A DNA stretch of 64,000 bases, taken from NCBI RefSeq assembly GCF_008245045.1, contig NZ_CP043428.1, forward strand, positions 930,001-994,000, given 5' to 3'. The DNA comes from Campylobacter volucris (GTDB taxonomy: Bacteria; Campylobacterota; Campylobacteria; Campylobacterales; Campylobacteraceae). Below, in pieces: positions 27,845 to 38,238 of this stretch (position 1 is its first letter; each line of letters opens with the position of its first letter). A program made the position numbers and the translations under genes. The notes beneath the pieces were generated by a model. It was not told where the DNA came from. It saw only the letters and a list, made by a program, of their open reading frames with translations, and did not search any database.

Positions 27845-29680
27845 ATGAATAAAAAAAATCTTTTATACTTAGGTATAATTGCTTTGCTTGTTTTAATTTG
27901 TGCTGTTTTATGGCTTAATAATGATATAAGCAAAAAACAAAACGAAAGCGTAGGCGGAGTTATAAGTAAAAACTTCGTTGAAATGAGTGATGATAATCCT
28001 TCTTTTACTGAATGGGGTAAAAATTTTCCTGATTATTTAGATATGTATCTTACTGCACAAACCCAACAACCATTTGAAACAAATTTTGGCGGGAATTTAG
28101 CTTATTCAAAACTAATTCGCTATCCTCAACTTACCATACTTTGGGCAGGATATCCTTTTGCTCTTGATGCTAATGAAGAAAGAGGACACTTTTGGGTGCA
28201 AATTGACCAAATGGATACAGCAAGAAATAATAAAGATTTTCTAAACGCACATGGTTTTGCTAAATTTAATGGTCAACCAAGTGCTTGTATGAACTGCCAT
28301 AGTGGATGGTCTCCTTGGCTTATAAAAAATGCACCAGGTGAAAATGAAAAAGAAAAATGGATAGCATTTAACTCAACCAAATATTGGACCTCTATTAAAA
28401 ATATTCCAGCGGTAAATGGATACGAAGAAGGTTCTAAAGAACATAGCGGACCTCATGGTGGTAAAAGAATGGGTGTAACTTGTGCTGACTGTCACACTCC
28501 AAACAATATGAGCTTAAGACTTACAAGACCAGCAGCAATCAATGCTTTGGTAGAAAGAGGTTATGAAAGAGATCCTGAGCAAGGGGTGAAAGCATCAAGA
28601 GAAGAAATGCGAACACTGGTTTGTTCACAATGTCATGTGGAATATTATTTTAGACCAACAGGAGAAAAAGTAAAAGTTACTGGTGAGAGCATTACTAATG
28701 ATTCTAGTAAAAAATGGTGGAATGGTACTCAAAAAACTTATGATGAATTTGATTCATGGAGAGATGGAAACAAACCGGTAGAAATTCAAGTAGATGGTTT
28801 AGAATTAGTCTTCCCATGGAGTGAGTGGAAAAAAGGACAACCATTTAGAATTGAAATGTTTGATGAGTATTATGATAAAATCAGAAGTGTTTTTGATAAA
28901 GACTGGTCACATAAATTAACAGAAGCTCCAATGATTAAAATTCAACACCCAGAAAGCGAACTTTATAGTGGTGGTGTTCATGCAGCAAATGGTGTAAGTT
29001 GTGCTGATTGTCATATGCCTTACATAAGAAAAGGTGCTAAAAAAATGACTCAACATAATATCACTTCACCTTTAAGCGATATCAATGCAGCTTGTAAGTC
29101 ATGTCATACTCAAAGCGAAGATTATCTTAAAGCACAAATTAAAGATATTCAAAATTCAATCGCTTATGATTTAAGAACTGCTGAATATTCTATAGTTAGC
29201 TTAATCACAGATATCAAAACTATGCGTGATAAATTAGGACAAATACCTCAATACCAAGAAAATGGCAAAGCAGATGCGAAAAAAATCAATGATGTTCTTA
29301 AAGAAGTTTTAGAATTGCATAGAAAAGCACAAATGAGAGCAGATTTTGTTGGTGCTGAAAATTCTACAGGTTTCCATAATCCAAGAGAAGCTTCAAGAAT
29401 GCTTTTACAAGCTGTGGATATGGCAAGAATGGCACAAACTAAATTAGTAGAAATCGCAAATGCAAATGCAATTAAAGATTTTAAAACTTCAAATTTAGGT
29501 TTTGAAGATATACAAAAATTCAATCCAGGACAAATTCGTTACAAAGTGGATTTAAATGGACATAAAGTAGGTGATCGTTACTATGAGCATGATAATGTTA
29601 ATGGAGATCCTTCTCAAAAGCTTTTAGATAATGATAAAAATCTACAACCATACAATTATAAAGTCGTAGATAAATTATAA
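27845..29680 (+). CDS. nrfA: NrfA, pentaheme cytochrome c nitrite reductase
   Basis: A 611-residue periplasmic enzyme that reduces nitrite to ammonia, also active on NO. A signal anchor (residues 5-24) is followed by five heme sites: CMNCH (148-152), CADCH, CSQCH, CADCH and CKSCH. In most NrfA proteins the first, catalytic, heme is CxxCK; here the Lys is His, as has been noted for C. jejuni NrfA. It is longer than E. coli NrfA by more than 100 residues. An SD (TAGGAG) precedes the ATG, and a palindromic terminator follows. It completes nitrate-to-ammonia respiration with Nap. Confidence 0.96.
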   Translation: MNKKNLLYLGIIALLVLICAVLWLNNDISKKQNESVGGVISKNFVEMSDDNPSFTEWGKNFPDYLDMYLTAQTQQPFETNFGGNLAYSKLIRYPQLTILWAGYPFALDANEERGHFWVQIDQMDTARNNKDFLNAHGFAKFNGQPSACMNCHSGWSPWLIKNAPGENEKEKWIAFNSTKYWTSIKNIPAVNGYEEGSKEHSGPHGGKRMGVTCADCHTPNNMSLRLTRPAAINALVERGYERDPEQGVKASREEMRTLVCSQCHVEYYFRPTGEKVKVTGESITNDSSKKWWNGTQKTYDEFDSWRDGNKPVEIQVDGLELVFPWSEWKKGQPFRIEMFDEYYDKIRSVFDKDWSHKLTEAPMIKIQHPESELYSGGVHAANGVSCADCHMPYIRKGAKKMTQHNITSPLSDINAACKSCHTQSEDYLKAQIKDIQNSIAYDLRTAEYSIVSLITDIKTMRDKLGQIPQYQENGKADAKKINDVLKEVLELHRKAQMRADFVGAENSTGFHNPREASRMLLQAVDMARMAQTKLVEIANANAIKDFKTSNLGFEDIQKFNPGQIRYKVDLNGHKVGDRYYEHDNVNGDPSQKLLDNDKNLQPYNYKVVDKL

Positions 29681-29683
29681 TTT

Positions 29684-29707
29684 CAATCCCGTTTATAAAC
29701 GGGATTG
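29684..29707. terminator. Terminator between nrfA and thiC
   Basis: A perfect 24-base palindrome CAATCCCGTTTA / TAAACGGGATTG, with T-rich sequence following rightward. It lies between the stop codons of convergent nrfA and thiC and has the highest local G+C in the spacer. Confidence 0.75.
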
Positions 29708-29714
29708 TTTCAAT

Positions 29715-31016
29715 TTATTTTTTAATCAAGCTTACATCTTCGCCTTTTAAAATTTGATTCATTGTATTCATAGCACACATTTTTCCACACATAGAGCAAG
29801 AATTTAACTCATCAGGCTTTCTTTCGTTAAACATTTTTTTAGCTTTTTCTCCATCTATTGCAAGCTTAAACATCTTTTCCCAATCAATTTCTTGTCTTGC
29901 CTTACTCATTTCATCATCTATTTTTCTTTCTTTTGGAAGTTTAGCTATATCTCCAGCATGAGCAGCTATTTTTGTTGCTACTATGCCATCTCTAACATCT
30001 TCTAAATTTGGAAGTCTTAAATGTTCAGCAGGAGTTACATAGCAAAGCATATCAGCTCCAGCTGCTGCTGCAACTGCTCCACCTATAGCCCCACTTATAT
30101 GATCATATCCTGCACCTATATCTGTTACCAAAGGCCCTAAAACATAAAATGGAGCTCCGTTGCAAATTCTTTTTTCTATTTGCATATTTGCTTTTATTTC
30201 ATTTATAGCCATATGTCCAGGTCCTTCTATCATAATTTGCACATCTTGCGCCCATGCTCTTTTTGTGAGTAATGAAAGTTCTATCAATTCAGCTATTTGA
30301 GCACCATCGCTTGCATCGTGAGTACAACCTGGTCTTAGTGCATCTCCTAAAGATAAAGTTACATCAAATTCTCTACAAATTTCTAATAAATCATCATAGT
30401 ATTCAAAAAATGGATTTTCGCAATCATTCATTTGCATCCAAGCATAAAGAACAGATCCACCTCTTGAAACTATATTTGTGATTCTATCACATTCTTTAAA
30501 TACTCTTGCCGCACGAGAATTTATACCAGCATGAATTGTCATAAAATCAACTCCGCTTTTTGCATGATGATAAACTACATCTAAAAAATCTTTAGCTTTA
30601 ATATCTTTTAAATCTTTTTCCAAAAATCCAACTGCATCATATACAGGAACAGTTCCTATCATAGCTTTTGAAGTAGCTATTAACTCATCTCTAAAATGAC
30701 TTGTTTTACCATAATTGCTAAGATCCATTATAGCTTCTATATTAAATTTGTGTGCTAAATGAACTTTTTGCATTTCTTCACTATAATCTATACAATCATT
30801 TGAAACACCTAAATTTACATTTACTTTTGTGCGAAGTCCAAAACCTATACCATTTGGATCTAAGGCTTTATGATTTATATTCGCTGGTATTATGATTTTT
30901 CCACTCGCTATATTTTCAAGTAAAAAATCTTGACTAACTTGCTCTTTTTGTGCAACGATTTGCATTTGTTTTGTAAATATGCCTTCTTTGGCATAACTCA
31001 TTTGAGTTTTATTCAT
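29715..31016 (-). CDS. thiC: Phosphomethylpyrimidine synthase ThiC
   Basis: A 433-residue radical-SAM enzyme that converts aminoimidazole ribotide to HMP-P for thiamine. It is the short form, lacking the long N-terminal domain of E. coli ThiC. The C-terminal cluster motif is CSMCGKMC, so the Cys spacing is C-x2-C-x3-C, one residue tighter than the E. coli-type C-x2-C-x4-C. Core blocks [15 protein letters not shown] and [20 protein letters not shown] are intact. A TPP riboswitch precedes it on the same strand, giving feedback control by thiamine pyrophosphate. SD AAGGAT lies 6 bases before the ATG. Confidence 0.96.
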   Translation of the reverse strand: MNKTQMSYAKEGIFTKQMQIVAQKEQVSQDFLLENIASGKIIIPANINHKALDPNGIGFGLRTKVNVNLGVSNDCIDYSEEMQKVHLAHKFNIEAIMDLSNYGKTSHFRDELIATSKAMIGTVPVYDAVGFLEKDLKDIKAKDFLDVVYHHAKSGVDFMTIHAGINSRAARVFKECDRITNIVSRGGSVLYAWMQMNDCENPFFEYYDDLLEICREFDVTLSLGDALRPGCTHDASDGAQIAELIELSLLTKRAWAQDVQIMIEGPGHMAINEIKANMQIEKRICNGAPFYVLGPLVTDIGAGYDHISGAIGGAVAAAAGADMLCYVTPAEHLRLPNLEDVRDGIVATKIAAHAGDIAKLPKERKIDDEMSKARQEIDWEKMFKLAIDGEKAKKMFNERKPDELNSCSMCGKMCAMNTMNQILKGEDVSLIKK

Positions 31017-31072
31017 TTTTTATCCTTATTTATAATTTGGATAAATGAAGGGTTATGTGAGTAGTTGATAAA

Positions 31073-31152
31073 TTTTCCCAACGCTAGCATTATCTAGTTC
31101 TGGTTCGGTCTAAGCTTTTAGCTTACTCTCAGCCTGTATCACAAGCTCCCGT
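31073..31152 (-). promoter_or_regulatory. TPP riboswitch (THI element) of thiC
   Basis: On the minus strand the order is GGGAGC (complement of 31145-31150), CTGAGA (31127-31132), then the AAGC-TAAAA-GCTT hairpin, ACCGAACCAG, GATAATGCTAGCG and GGGAA. These are the conserved pieces of the TPP aptamer. About 56 bases remain before the thiC ATG for an expression platform. I could not decide between SD masking and attenuation. Confidence 0.93.
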
Positions 31153-31191
31153 CATTTACATTTTAAGTATAGCGTAGAAAATTTAAATTTT

Positions 31192-31956
31192 TTAATTTTT
31201 GAGTTTATTTTTTGCTTGCTTACTAAATTTGAGTAATTCTTCTGTAGTTTTAATATAAAATGGAATTTTACCCATACAATATTTTAAAATTTCACAAGCT
31301 GCTAAAGCATCGCTTAAAGCTCTATGATGAGGATATTGTATATTTAAAAGTTCTTTTAAGGCTTCAAGTCCATATTTTGGACTTTCAATACATTTTTTCG
31401 CAAGATCTATAGTGCAAATTTTTCTATTTAACAATACACCAAAACCATTTTCTTGCATCACTTTAGATAAAAAATTATAATCAAAACGAACATTATGTGC
31501 TACAAAAATAGAATCTTTTAAAAATAATTTAAATTCACTCAAAACTTGTTTTAAAGAAGGAGAATCTTGCACCATTGCTGTTGTAATTCCTGTTAATTCT
31601 GTGATATTTTCCGGAATTTCATCAACCTTGATAAAACTCTCAAAACGACCTATTTCTTGAAAATTTTGAATTTTTATTGCTCCAATTTCTATAATTTTTC
31701 CACTTTTTATACTTCCGGTACTTTCTATATCTACTATGCAAAAAATTTCATCTTTTATTTTTGTGCTTTTTGTATTTAAACAAATTTCATTATTTTTATT
31801 TAAATTCACACCAAGCCCTAAAAGCTCTAAAGTATGTATATCAAAATCATAACAAGATAATTCTTCAATTTTTTCTAATTCTTTAACAACCCAAGCAAAT
31901 GATTTATTTTCTTTGCTTAGCTTATTAACTAAATCATCGATTTGTTGGTGGCTCAA
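31192..31956 (-). CDS. dnaQ: DnaQ-family 3'-5' exonuclease (DNA polymerase III epsilon-like)
   Basis: A 254-residue protein with a DEDDh exonuclease domain from about residue 70: motif I VDIESTGS, motif II AHNVRFDYNFL, motif III HRALSDALAACEI. An N-terminal 65-residue segment precedes it. It may be the proofreading subunit of replicative polymerase, but related stand-alone DEDDh nucleases have other roles, so the symbol is provisional. The start overlaps rpe by 4 bases. The riboswitch of thiC lies immediately downstream. Confidence 0.82.
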   Translation of the reverse strand: MSHQQIDDLVNKLSKENKSFAWVVKELEKIEELSCYDFDIHTLELLGLGVNLNKNNEICLNTKSTKIKDEIFCIVDIESTGSIKSGKIIEIGAIKIQNFQEIGRFESFIKVDEIPENITELTGITTAMVQDSPSLKQVLSEFKLFLKDSIFVAHNVRFDYNFLSKVMQENGFGVLLNRKICTIDLAKKCIESPKYGLEALKELLNIQYPHHRALSDALAACEILKYCMGKIPFYIKTTEELLKFSKQAKNKLKN

Positions 31957-32600
31957 AATTCACACTTTAAAGAATTTATAGCAGTCTTTTTATCTTGCGA
32001 AGAAAAAATATAACTCCCTGCAACTAAAATATCCGCTCCAGCTTCATCTAAATCAGGTGCATTTAGTCCATTTACCCCGCCATCAACCTCTATGAAAACT
32101 TTTAGATTTCTTTGATCAATCATTTGTCTTAAATGGCGAATTTTTTCATAAACTAAAGGCAAAAATGATTGCCCTCCAAAACCAGGATTAACACTCATTA
32201 AAAGCACCATATCAACAAATTCTAAGATATGTTCTATACTAGAAATAGGAGTATGAGGATTTAAAACAATAGCAGGGCAAATTCCATTTTTTCTTAAATA
32301 TTCACAAACTCTAATAGGATGATTTTCGGCTTCTACATGAAAACTAATAAATTTTGGTTTTAATGGTATAAAAAAATCTATAAATTTATTCACATCATTT
32401 ACCATTAAATGAACATCTAAAGGAACTGAGCTAATTTTGCTAATATTTTCTAATACACAAGGTCCAAAGGTAAAATTTGGCACAAAATATCCATCCATCA
32501 CATCAATATGCAATAAATCAGCTCCAGCTTGACACACTTCTTTAATTTCATTTTCTAAATTTAAAAAATTTGCTGAAAGCAAACTTGGTGCTATATACAT
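31953..32600 (-). CDS. rpe: Ribulose-phosphate 3-epimerase
   Basis: A 215-residue TIM barrel enzyme interconverting ribulose-5-phosphate and xylulose-5-phosphate. Motifs APSLLSANF, HIDVMDGYFVPNFTFGP, LLMSVNPGFGGQSF and EVDGGVN carry the catalytic Asp pair and metal-binding His. It is divergent from rpmB and upstream of the exonuclease gene, which it overlaps by 4 bases. Length and motifs are normal. Confidence 0.97.
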   Translation of the reverse strand: MYIAPSLLSANFLNLENEIKEVCQAGADLLHIDVMDGYFVPNFTFGPCVLENISKISSVPLDVHLMVNDVNKFIDFFIPLKPKFISFHVEAENHPIRVCEYLRKNGICPAIVLNPHTPISSIEHILEFVDMVLLMSVNPGFGGQSFLPLVYEKIRHLRQMIDQRNLKVFIEVDGGVNGLNAPDLDEAGADILVAGSYIFSSQDKKTAINSLKCEF

Positions 32601-32684
32601 AAATATTCTCCAAATTAACTACTAAATAATAATTTTATCATACTTAACATCAATATTTTCTTTATTTATTTTTTAAATATTTGA

Positions 32685-32711
32685 TTTTTTTAAGCTTAGT
32701 TTAGATACAAT
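32685..32711 (+). promoter_or_regulatory. Candidate promoter of rpmB
   Basis: A T-rich run ending TTTTTTAAGCTTAG is followed by GATACAAT (hexamer TACAAT, 32706-32711), resembling Campylobacter promoters with a T-rich upstream element and extended -10. It is 38 bases before the ATG. The call is from pattern only. Confidence 0.45.
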
Positions 32712-32748
32712 TTCAAAAATTTTATAAAACAAATAAGGAAATATCAAC

Positions 32749-32943
32749 ATGTCAAGAATTTGTCAAATCACTGGAAAAGGACCTATGGTAGGTAATAATG
32801 TAAGCCATGCGAATAATAAAACCAAAAGACGCTTTTTACCAAATTTAAGAACTATTCGTATCACTTTAGAAGATGGAACTACAAGAAAAGTTAGAGTAGC
32901 AGCTTCAACTTTAAGAACCCTTAAAAAACAAAACAACAAATAA
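32749..32943 (+). CDS. rpmB: 50S ribosomal protein L28
   Basis: A 64-residue L28 beginning [20 protein letters not shown], with [18 protein letters not shown] basic core. It is a late-assembling 50S protein. SD AAGGAA lies before the ATG. The downstream channel-like gene starts 35 bases later with no terminator visible, so they may be co-transcribed. Confidence 0.97.
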   Translation: MSRICQITGKGPMVGNNVSHANNKTKRRFLPNLRTIRITLEDGTTRKVRVAASTLRTLKKQNNK

Positions 32944-32978
32944 TTGCTAATCATTACATTATTTAAAGAGGAATTAAT

Positions 32979-34106
32979 ATGTCTTTTTTAAAAAAGCTTC
33001 AAAAATTCCTCAATTGGTCTCCTTCTCCAAAACCCGCAATTAATCTCAATGATGAACTTTACGAACAACTTAAATTTTTAAGAATTCCACTTATTGCTAT
33101 CGTCATTATGACACTTGTAGGGGCTTTTGGATATATGCTCACTAGTAATTTTGATCTTAATGATGCTATATATCAAGCAGGGATGACTTTTACAACACTA
33201 GGATATGCTGAGATAAACCCCATACCAACAGCAGGAAGAATTTTTACTATTTTATATGTGCTATCAACTTTTACCATTTTTACATTTTGCATGGGTTTGG
33301 TTATAGAAATAGTAAAAAAAGGAATTTTATCTAAAATTATAAAGGAAAGAAGAATGCTTCATAAAATTGCAAGATTAAAAAATCATTTTGTTATATGCTA
33401 TCATAATGATTTTACCATAGAATTAACGCGGCAGTTTAGAGAAAATCATATTCCTTTTGTTGTAGTTGATGAAATAGAAAATTTTAGCGAGATAGCAGAA
33501 AAATACAACTATCCTTATTACATAGAAAGTGCGCCACATACAAATCTTGCTTTCTTAAAAACTAATCTTTCTAGTGCAAAAGGAGTAATTACTCTAAGCA
33601 ACAACATCGCAGATAATATCGCTATCATAGCATCTGTAAGATTATTTGAAAAAGAATTACAAAGAATTAACCCATATTTCATACTTGCAAGTTCAAACAA
33701 TGAAGACGAAACAGAAAAACTAAAAAAACTTGGAGCAAATTCCATAGTATCTGCTACAAAATTAGTAGCTCAAAGGCTAAGTGCAATGTCAGCAAGACCT
33801 GATATGGAAAATCTTTTAGAAAATTATCTTTACAAGAAAAATAGTCCTATTGATCTTGAAGAAGTTAAAATTCCAGATGGTTCTTGGGTGAGATTTAAAA
33901 GATTAAAAGAAATTCATCTTAGAGATATGGCTAATGTTAGCATAGTTGGAATTATCGAAAATAAAAAATTCACACCTATGCCAAGAGGTGATACACTTAT
34001 TGGAACAGGAGCAAAATTATTAATCATCGGGACAGCTGATAGCATAAAAATAGCTAAAAAAATCATTAAAAACAAACAAAAGCCTAACGAGTTAAAATAT
34101 ATTTAA
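32979..34106 (+). CDS. Two-TM potassium channel-like protein with RCK domain
   Basis: A 375-residue protein: TM1 (about residues 33-53), a pore helix and filter TTLGYAE near residues 71-77, TM2 (about 90-110), then a TrkA-N/RCK domain and a TrkA-C-like end (about residues 295-365). The filter differs from the canonical TVGYGD in having Leu for Val and Ala for the second Gly. The Rossmann stretch HFVICYHNDFTIELTRQF lacks GxGxxG, so nucleotide binding is doubtful. H. pylori has a related RCK channel (HpKchA), and that is the best functional parallel. It sits between rpmB and a DUF465 gene. Confidence 0.8.
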   Translation: MSFLKKLQKFLNWSPSPKPAINLNDELYEQLKFLRIPLIAIVIMTLVGAFGYMLTSNFDLNDAIYQAGMTFTTLGYAEINPIPTAGRIFTILYVLSTFTIFTFCMGLVIEIVKKGILSKIIKERRMLHKIARLKNHFVICYHNDFTIELTRQFRENHIPFVVVDEIENFSEIAEKYNYPYYIESAPHTNLAFLKTNLSSAKGVITLSNNIADNIAIIASVRLFEKELQRINPYFILASSNNEDETEKLKKLGANSIVSATKLVAQRLSAMSARPDMENLLENYLYKKNSPIDLEEVKIPDGSWVRFKRLKEIHLRDMANVSIVGIIENKKFTPMPRGDTLIGTGAKLLIIGTADSIKIAKKIIKNKQKPNELKYI

Positions 34107-34117
34107 TTTTTTTAAGT

Positions 34118-34123
34118 TATAAT
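34118..34123 (+). promoter_or_regulatory. Candidate -10 for the DUF465-tlp6 pair
   Basis: A perfect TATAAT preceded by TTTTTTTAAGT, 38 bases before the DUF465 ATG. No -35 hexamer is evident, which is usual for this genus. Confidence 0.5.
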
Positions 34124-34160
34124 CCAACTTAAGGTAAATAAAAAATAAAAAGGGGTTCCC

Positions 34161-34376
34161 ATGCTACATGAGTTTAGAGATTTAATCACTCAATTAAAAG
34201 GTAAAGATATGCACTTTGATAAACTTTTTGAAGAGCATAACAAACTTGACCACAAAATAAAAGATGCAGAAGAAGGTAGAATTCACTTAGATAGTTTAGA
34301 AATCTCAAATCTTAAAAAAGAAAAATTAAGATTAAAAGATGAGTTAAATACTTATTTGTCAAACTACAATAAATAG
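34161..34376 (+). CDS. DUF465 (YdcH-like) small coiled-coil protein
   Basis: A 71-residue all-helical protein, opening MLHEFRDLITQLKGKDMHFD and containing EEHNKLDHKIKDAEEG and LKKEKLRLKDEL. This is the YdcH/DUF465 pattern. No function is established for the family. It ends 9 bases before the Tlp6-like chemoreceptor and shares a candidate promoter with it, so a link to chemotaxis is possible by context only. Confidence 0.87.
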   Translation: MLHEFRDLITQLKGKDMHFDKLFEEHNKLDHKIKDAEEGRIHLDSLEISNLKKEKLRLKDELNTYLSNYNK

Positions 34377-34385
34377 GATATACCA

Positions 34386-35513
34386 ATGTTTGGCAATAAA
34401 CAACACTTAAAAACTATTGAAAAGTTAAAACAAGAAATCAAGGCTTTAGAAGAAAAAAATCACAAATTAGAACTTCAAAACAAAGAGCTTCTAGAAAAAC
34501 AAAATATAGAAAATGACAATACTCAAGATAATTCTTTTGAAAGAAAAATATTAGATTTACTTTTTGAAGGTGCTTTAAAAGGCATTAGCAATGTTCAAGC
34601 TGATATGCAAAATAATGTCAATAAAGCAGATATTATTTCTGAACATTCTGTATCTTCTTTAAGCGATATGCAAGAATTAAATTCAACCACGCATTCTATC
34701 ATCTCCTCTTTGCAAAGTATTATAGAATCAGCAAATCGCTCTCGAGATACAGCAGGAAATTTACACAGAAGTGTTGATGAAATTACCAATGTCATTGGTT
34801 TAATCAAAGATATTTCTGATCAAATTAATCTTTTAGCATTAAATGCTGCTATTGAAGCAGCGCGTGCTGGAGAGCATGGCCGTGGATTTGCTGTTGTTGC
34901 TGATGAAGTTAGAAAATTAGCTGAAAGAACACAAAAAGCAACTGCTGAAGTAGAAATGAATATAAATTTATTAAAACAAAATGCCAATGAAATGCACTCT
35001 CAAAGCGAACAGGTAGAAAAAGTATCTTTAGAATCTAATGAACATATAGTTCAATTTTCAAATAAATTTACCCAACTAATCGAAAGTGTTAATTCCACTA
35101 GCTCAAATGCCAAACAAATTACTTCAGAAATTTTTATTTCTCTTGCAAAATTAGATCATATTATGTTTAAGCTAAATGGATATAACGAAATTTTACATGT
35201 TTCAGGTAAAACTCTTTCTGATCATTTAAGTTGCAGACTTGCAAAATGGATTGCAGGCATTGGAAAAGAAAGATTTTCAAGTGGTAGAGCTTTTGGAAAA
35301 TTAAACATTCCTCATCAAAAAGTACATGAAAACATTAATCAAGCTATAACCTTAGCACATAATGAGCAAATAACAGATCATTTACTTCAAAATCAAATTT
35401 TAGACAAATGCTCTAATGCTGAAAAATCTTCTGAAGATTTATTTGCAATTTTTAAAGAAATGCTAGAAGAGCGAGAAGAAAATCTAGCAACTGCAAATAA
35501 AACCACTAATTAA
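34386..35513 (+). CDS. Soluble methyl-accepting chemotaxis-like protein with CZB domain (Tlp6-like)
   Basis: A 375-residue cytoplasmic receptor without membrane segments. Residues 10-45 form a coiled coil. The MCP signalling hairpin tip is highly conserved ([18 protein letters not shown], then [19 protein letters not shown]). The C-terminal 100 residues fit a chemoreceptor zinc-binding domain: an upstream His in LSDH, then [15 protein letters not shown] and PHQKVHENI supply the Cys and His ligands. C. jejuni Tlp6 has this form. Zn-linked sensing of HOCl or redox state is known for CZB proteins elsewhere and is inference here. It overlaps the convergent NUDIX gene by 8 bases. Confidence 0.88.
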   Translation: MFGNKQHLKTIEKLKQEIKALEEKNHKLELQNKELLEKQNIENDNTQDNSFERKILDLLFEGALKGISNVQADMQNNVNKADIISEHSVSSLSDMQELNSTTHSIISSLQSIIESANRSRDTAGNLHRSVDEITNVIGLIKDISDQINLLALNAAIEAARAGEHGRGFAVVADEVRKLAERTQKATAEVEMNINLLKQNANEMHSQSEQVEKVSLESNEHIVQFSNKFTQLIESVNSTSSNAKQITSEIFISLAKLDHIMFKLNGYNEILHVSGKTLSDHLSCRLAKWIAGIGKERFSSGRAFGKLNIPHQKVHENINQAITLAHNEQITDHLLQNQILDKCSNAEKSSEDLFAIFKEMLEEREENLATANKTTN

Positions 35514-36087
35514 GGATAGATTTTCTATCCTTAAACCATAAATATGCAAATTCTAACAATGGAGTTTTTATAAGATTTGCTTTGGAAAACTTTTCAAATT
35601 CATCTCTTTTAATCCACACTGGTTTAATATCTTCTCCGTCTATTCCTCCACCATTTCCGATCTTATCTTCTTCACTAATACTTGCAAAATATAAAAATTG
35701 CCTATTTACACCTGAGCCAAAACCTGCATAATATTCACCTATAAATTCTACGCTACTTGGATAATACCCTAATTCTTCTACACACTCTTCTTTAGCAATT
35801 TCTTCTAAACTAAGTTTTTTATCCACCAAACCTGAACACAATTCTATACTATAGCCCATATCATCTATGGTGATATTGTTGCGTTTTTGATAATCCCATA
35901 ATGGAATTCTAAATTGTTTGACAAATAAAAAAGAATCTTTTTGCGTATGATATAAAAATACCGATACACTATCCATAGCTTCTATAAAATCCCAAGTATA
36001 TGTTTTTTCGTCTTTGCCTTGATAAGAATATCTTTTTGGAGTAATATATTTTGAGTGAGTAAATTTCTCTTCTTTTAAATTTTTCAT
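35506..36087 (-). CDS. NUDIX hydrolase, nucleoside-diphosphate-sugar type
   Basis: A 193-residue NUDIX protein. The Nudix box reads [22 protein letters not shown], with the usual R-E replaced by E-E but the metal-binding E-x2-E-E intact. The surrounding segment ELCSGLVDK and [12 protein letters not shown] strongly recall the NUDT14/ADP-sugar and UDP-sugar pyrophosphatases. The substrate is therefore probably ADP-ribose or a UDP-sugar, not oxidised nucleotides. It is convergent with the Tlp6-like gene and follows groEL on the same strand after a terminator. Confidence 0.86.
   Translation of the reverse strand: MKNLKEEKFTHSKYITPKRYSYQGKDEKTYTWDFIEAMDSVSVFLYHTQKDSFLFVKQFRIPLWDYQKRNNITIDDMGYSIELCSGLVDKKLSLEEIAKEECVEELGYYPSSVEFIGEYYAGFGSGVNRQFLYFASISEEDKIGNGGGIDGEDIKPVWIKRDEFEKFSKANLIKTPLLEFAYLWFKDRKSILN
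35510..35534. terminator. Bidirectional terminator at tlp6-like/NUDIX junction
   Basis: An 11-bp perfect stem TTAAGGATAGA / TCTATCCTTAA (35510-35520 with 35524-35534) with a TTT loop. The receptor stop codon is in the left arm, and the whole right arm lies inside the NUDIX reading frame. Confidence 0.75.
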
Positions 36088-36146
36088 AACAAAAGCCTTA
36101 AAATGATTTATTTTATTATATTAAAAGAAGAATAATTAAACAATAA

Positions 36147-36172
36147 AACAACCATCTAAAAAGATGGTTGTT
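36147..36172 (-). terminator. Intrinsic terminator after groESL
   Basis: An 11-bp stem (36147-36157 with 36162-36172), AACAACCATCT / AGATGGTTGTT, loop AAAA. On the minus strand it is followed by TTTATTGTTT. It lies 20 bases past the groEL stop. Confidence 0.85.
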
Positions 36173-36191
36173 GAAAAATAGAATGGGTAGA

Positions 36192-38082
<1,891 letters not shown>

Positions 38083-38103
38083 GTTTTTCCTTTCAATGTA
38101 TTA

Positions 38104-38130
38104 TTAGCACTCTTTATATTTGAGTGATAA
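38104..38130. promoter_or_regulatory. CIRCE operator (HrcA site) of groESL
   Basis: TTAGCACTC-N9-GAGTGATAA matches the CIRCE inverted repeat TTAGCACTC-N9-GAGTGCTAA with one mismatch. It sits between the promoter -10 and groES, covering the likely transcription start, the standard position for HrcA repression. Confidence 0.93.
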
Positions 38131-38131
38131 A

Positions 38132-38160
38132 ATTATACATAAAACAAAGTAAATTGTCAA
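38132..38160 (-). promoter_or_regulatory. Consensus sigma-70 promoter of groESL
   Basis: On the minus strand TTGACA (38155-38160) and TATAAT (38132-38137) are separated by exactly 17 bases, a perfect E. coli-type consensus. This is striking in a genus whose promoters usually lack a -35 box. It abuts the CIRCE operator. Confidence 0.9.
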
Positions 38161-38173
38161 TAAATTAAATAAA

Positions 38174-38220
38174 ATATATCATATAAGTTTAGTTTATATG
38201 ACTAAACTTATATGATATAT
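38174..38220. repeat. Perfect 19-bp inverted repeat beside the groES promoter
   Basis: Arms at 38174-38192 and 38202-38220 are exact complements (ATATATCATATAAGTTTAG and its reverse), with a 9-base spacer. It lies just upstream of the groES -35 and 19 bases before the AsmA-like ATG. Possible roles are an operator for the divergent gene, a terminator-like hairpin, or both. No poly-T tail follows. Confidence 0.8.
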
Positions 38221-38238
38221 CAATATAAAGGTTTGAAA

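Noticed and set aside
29715..31016. Tighter Cys spacing in the ThiC cluster motif
   Set aside because: The short form of ThiC differs from the E. coli form in several places. I could not show that the spacing is unusual within that subgroup.
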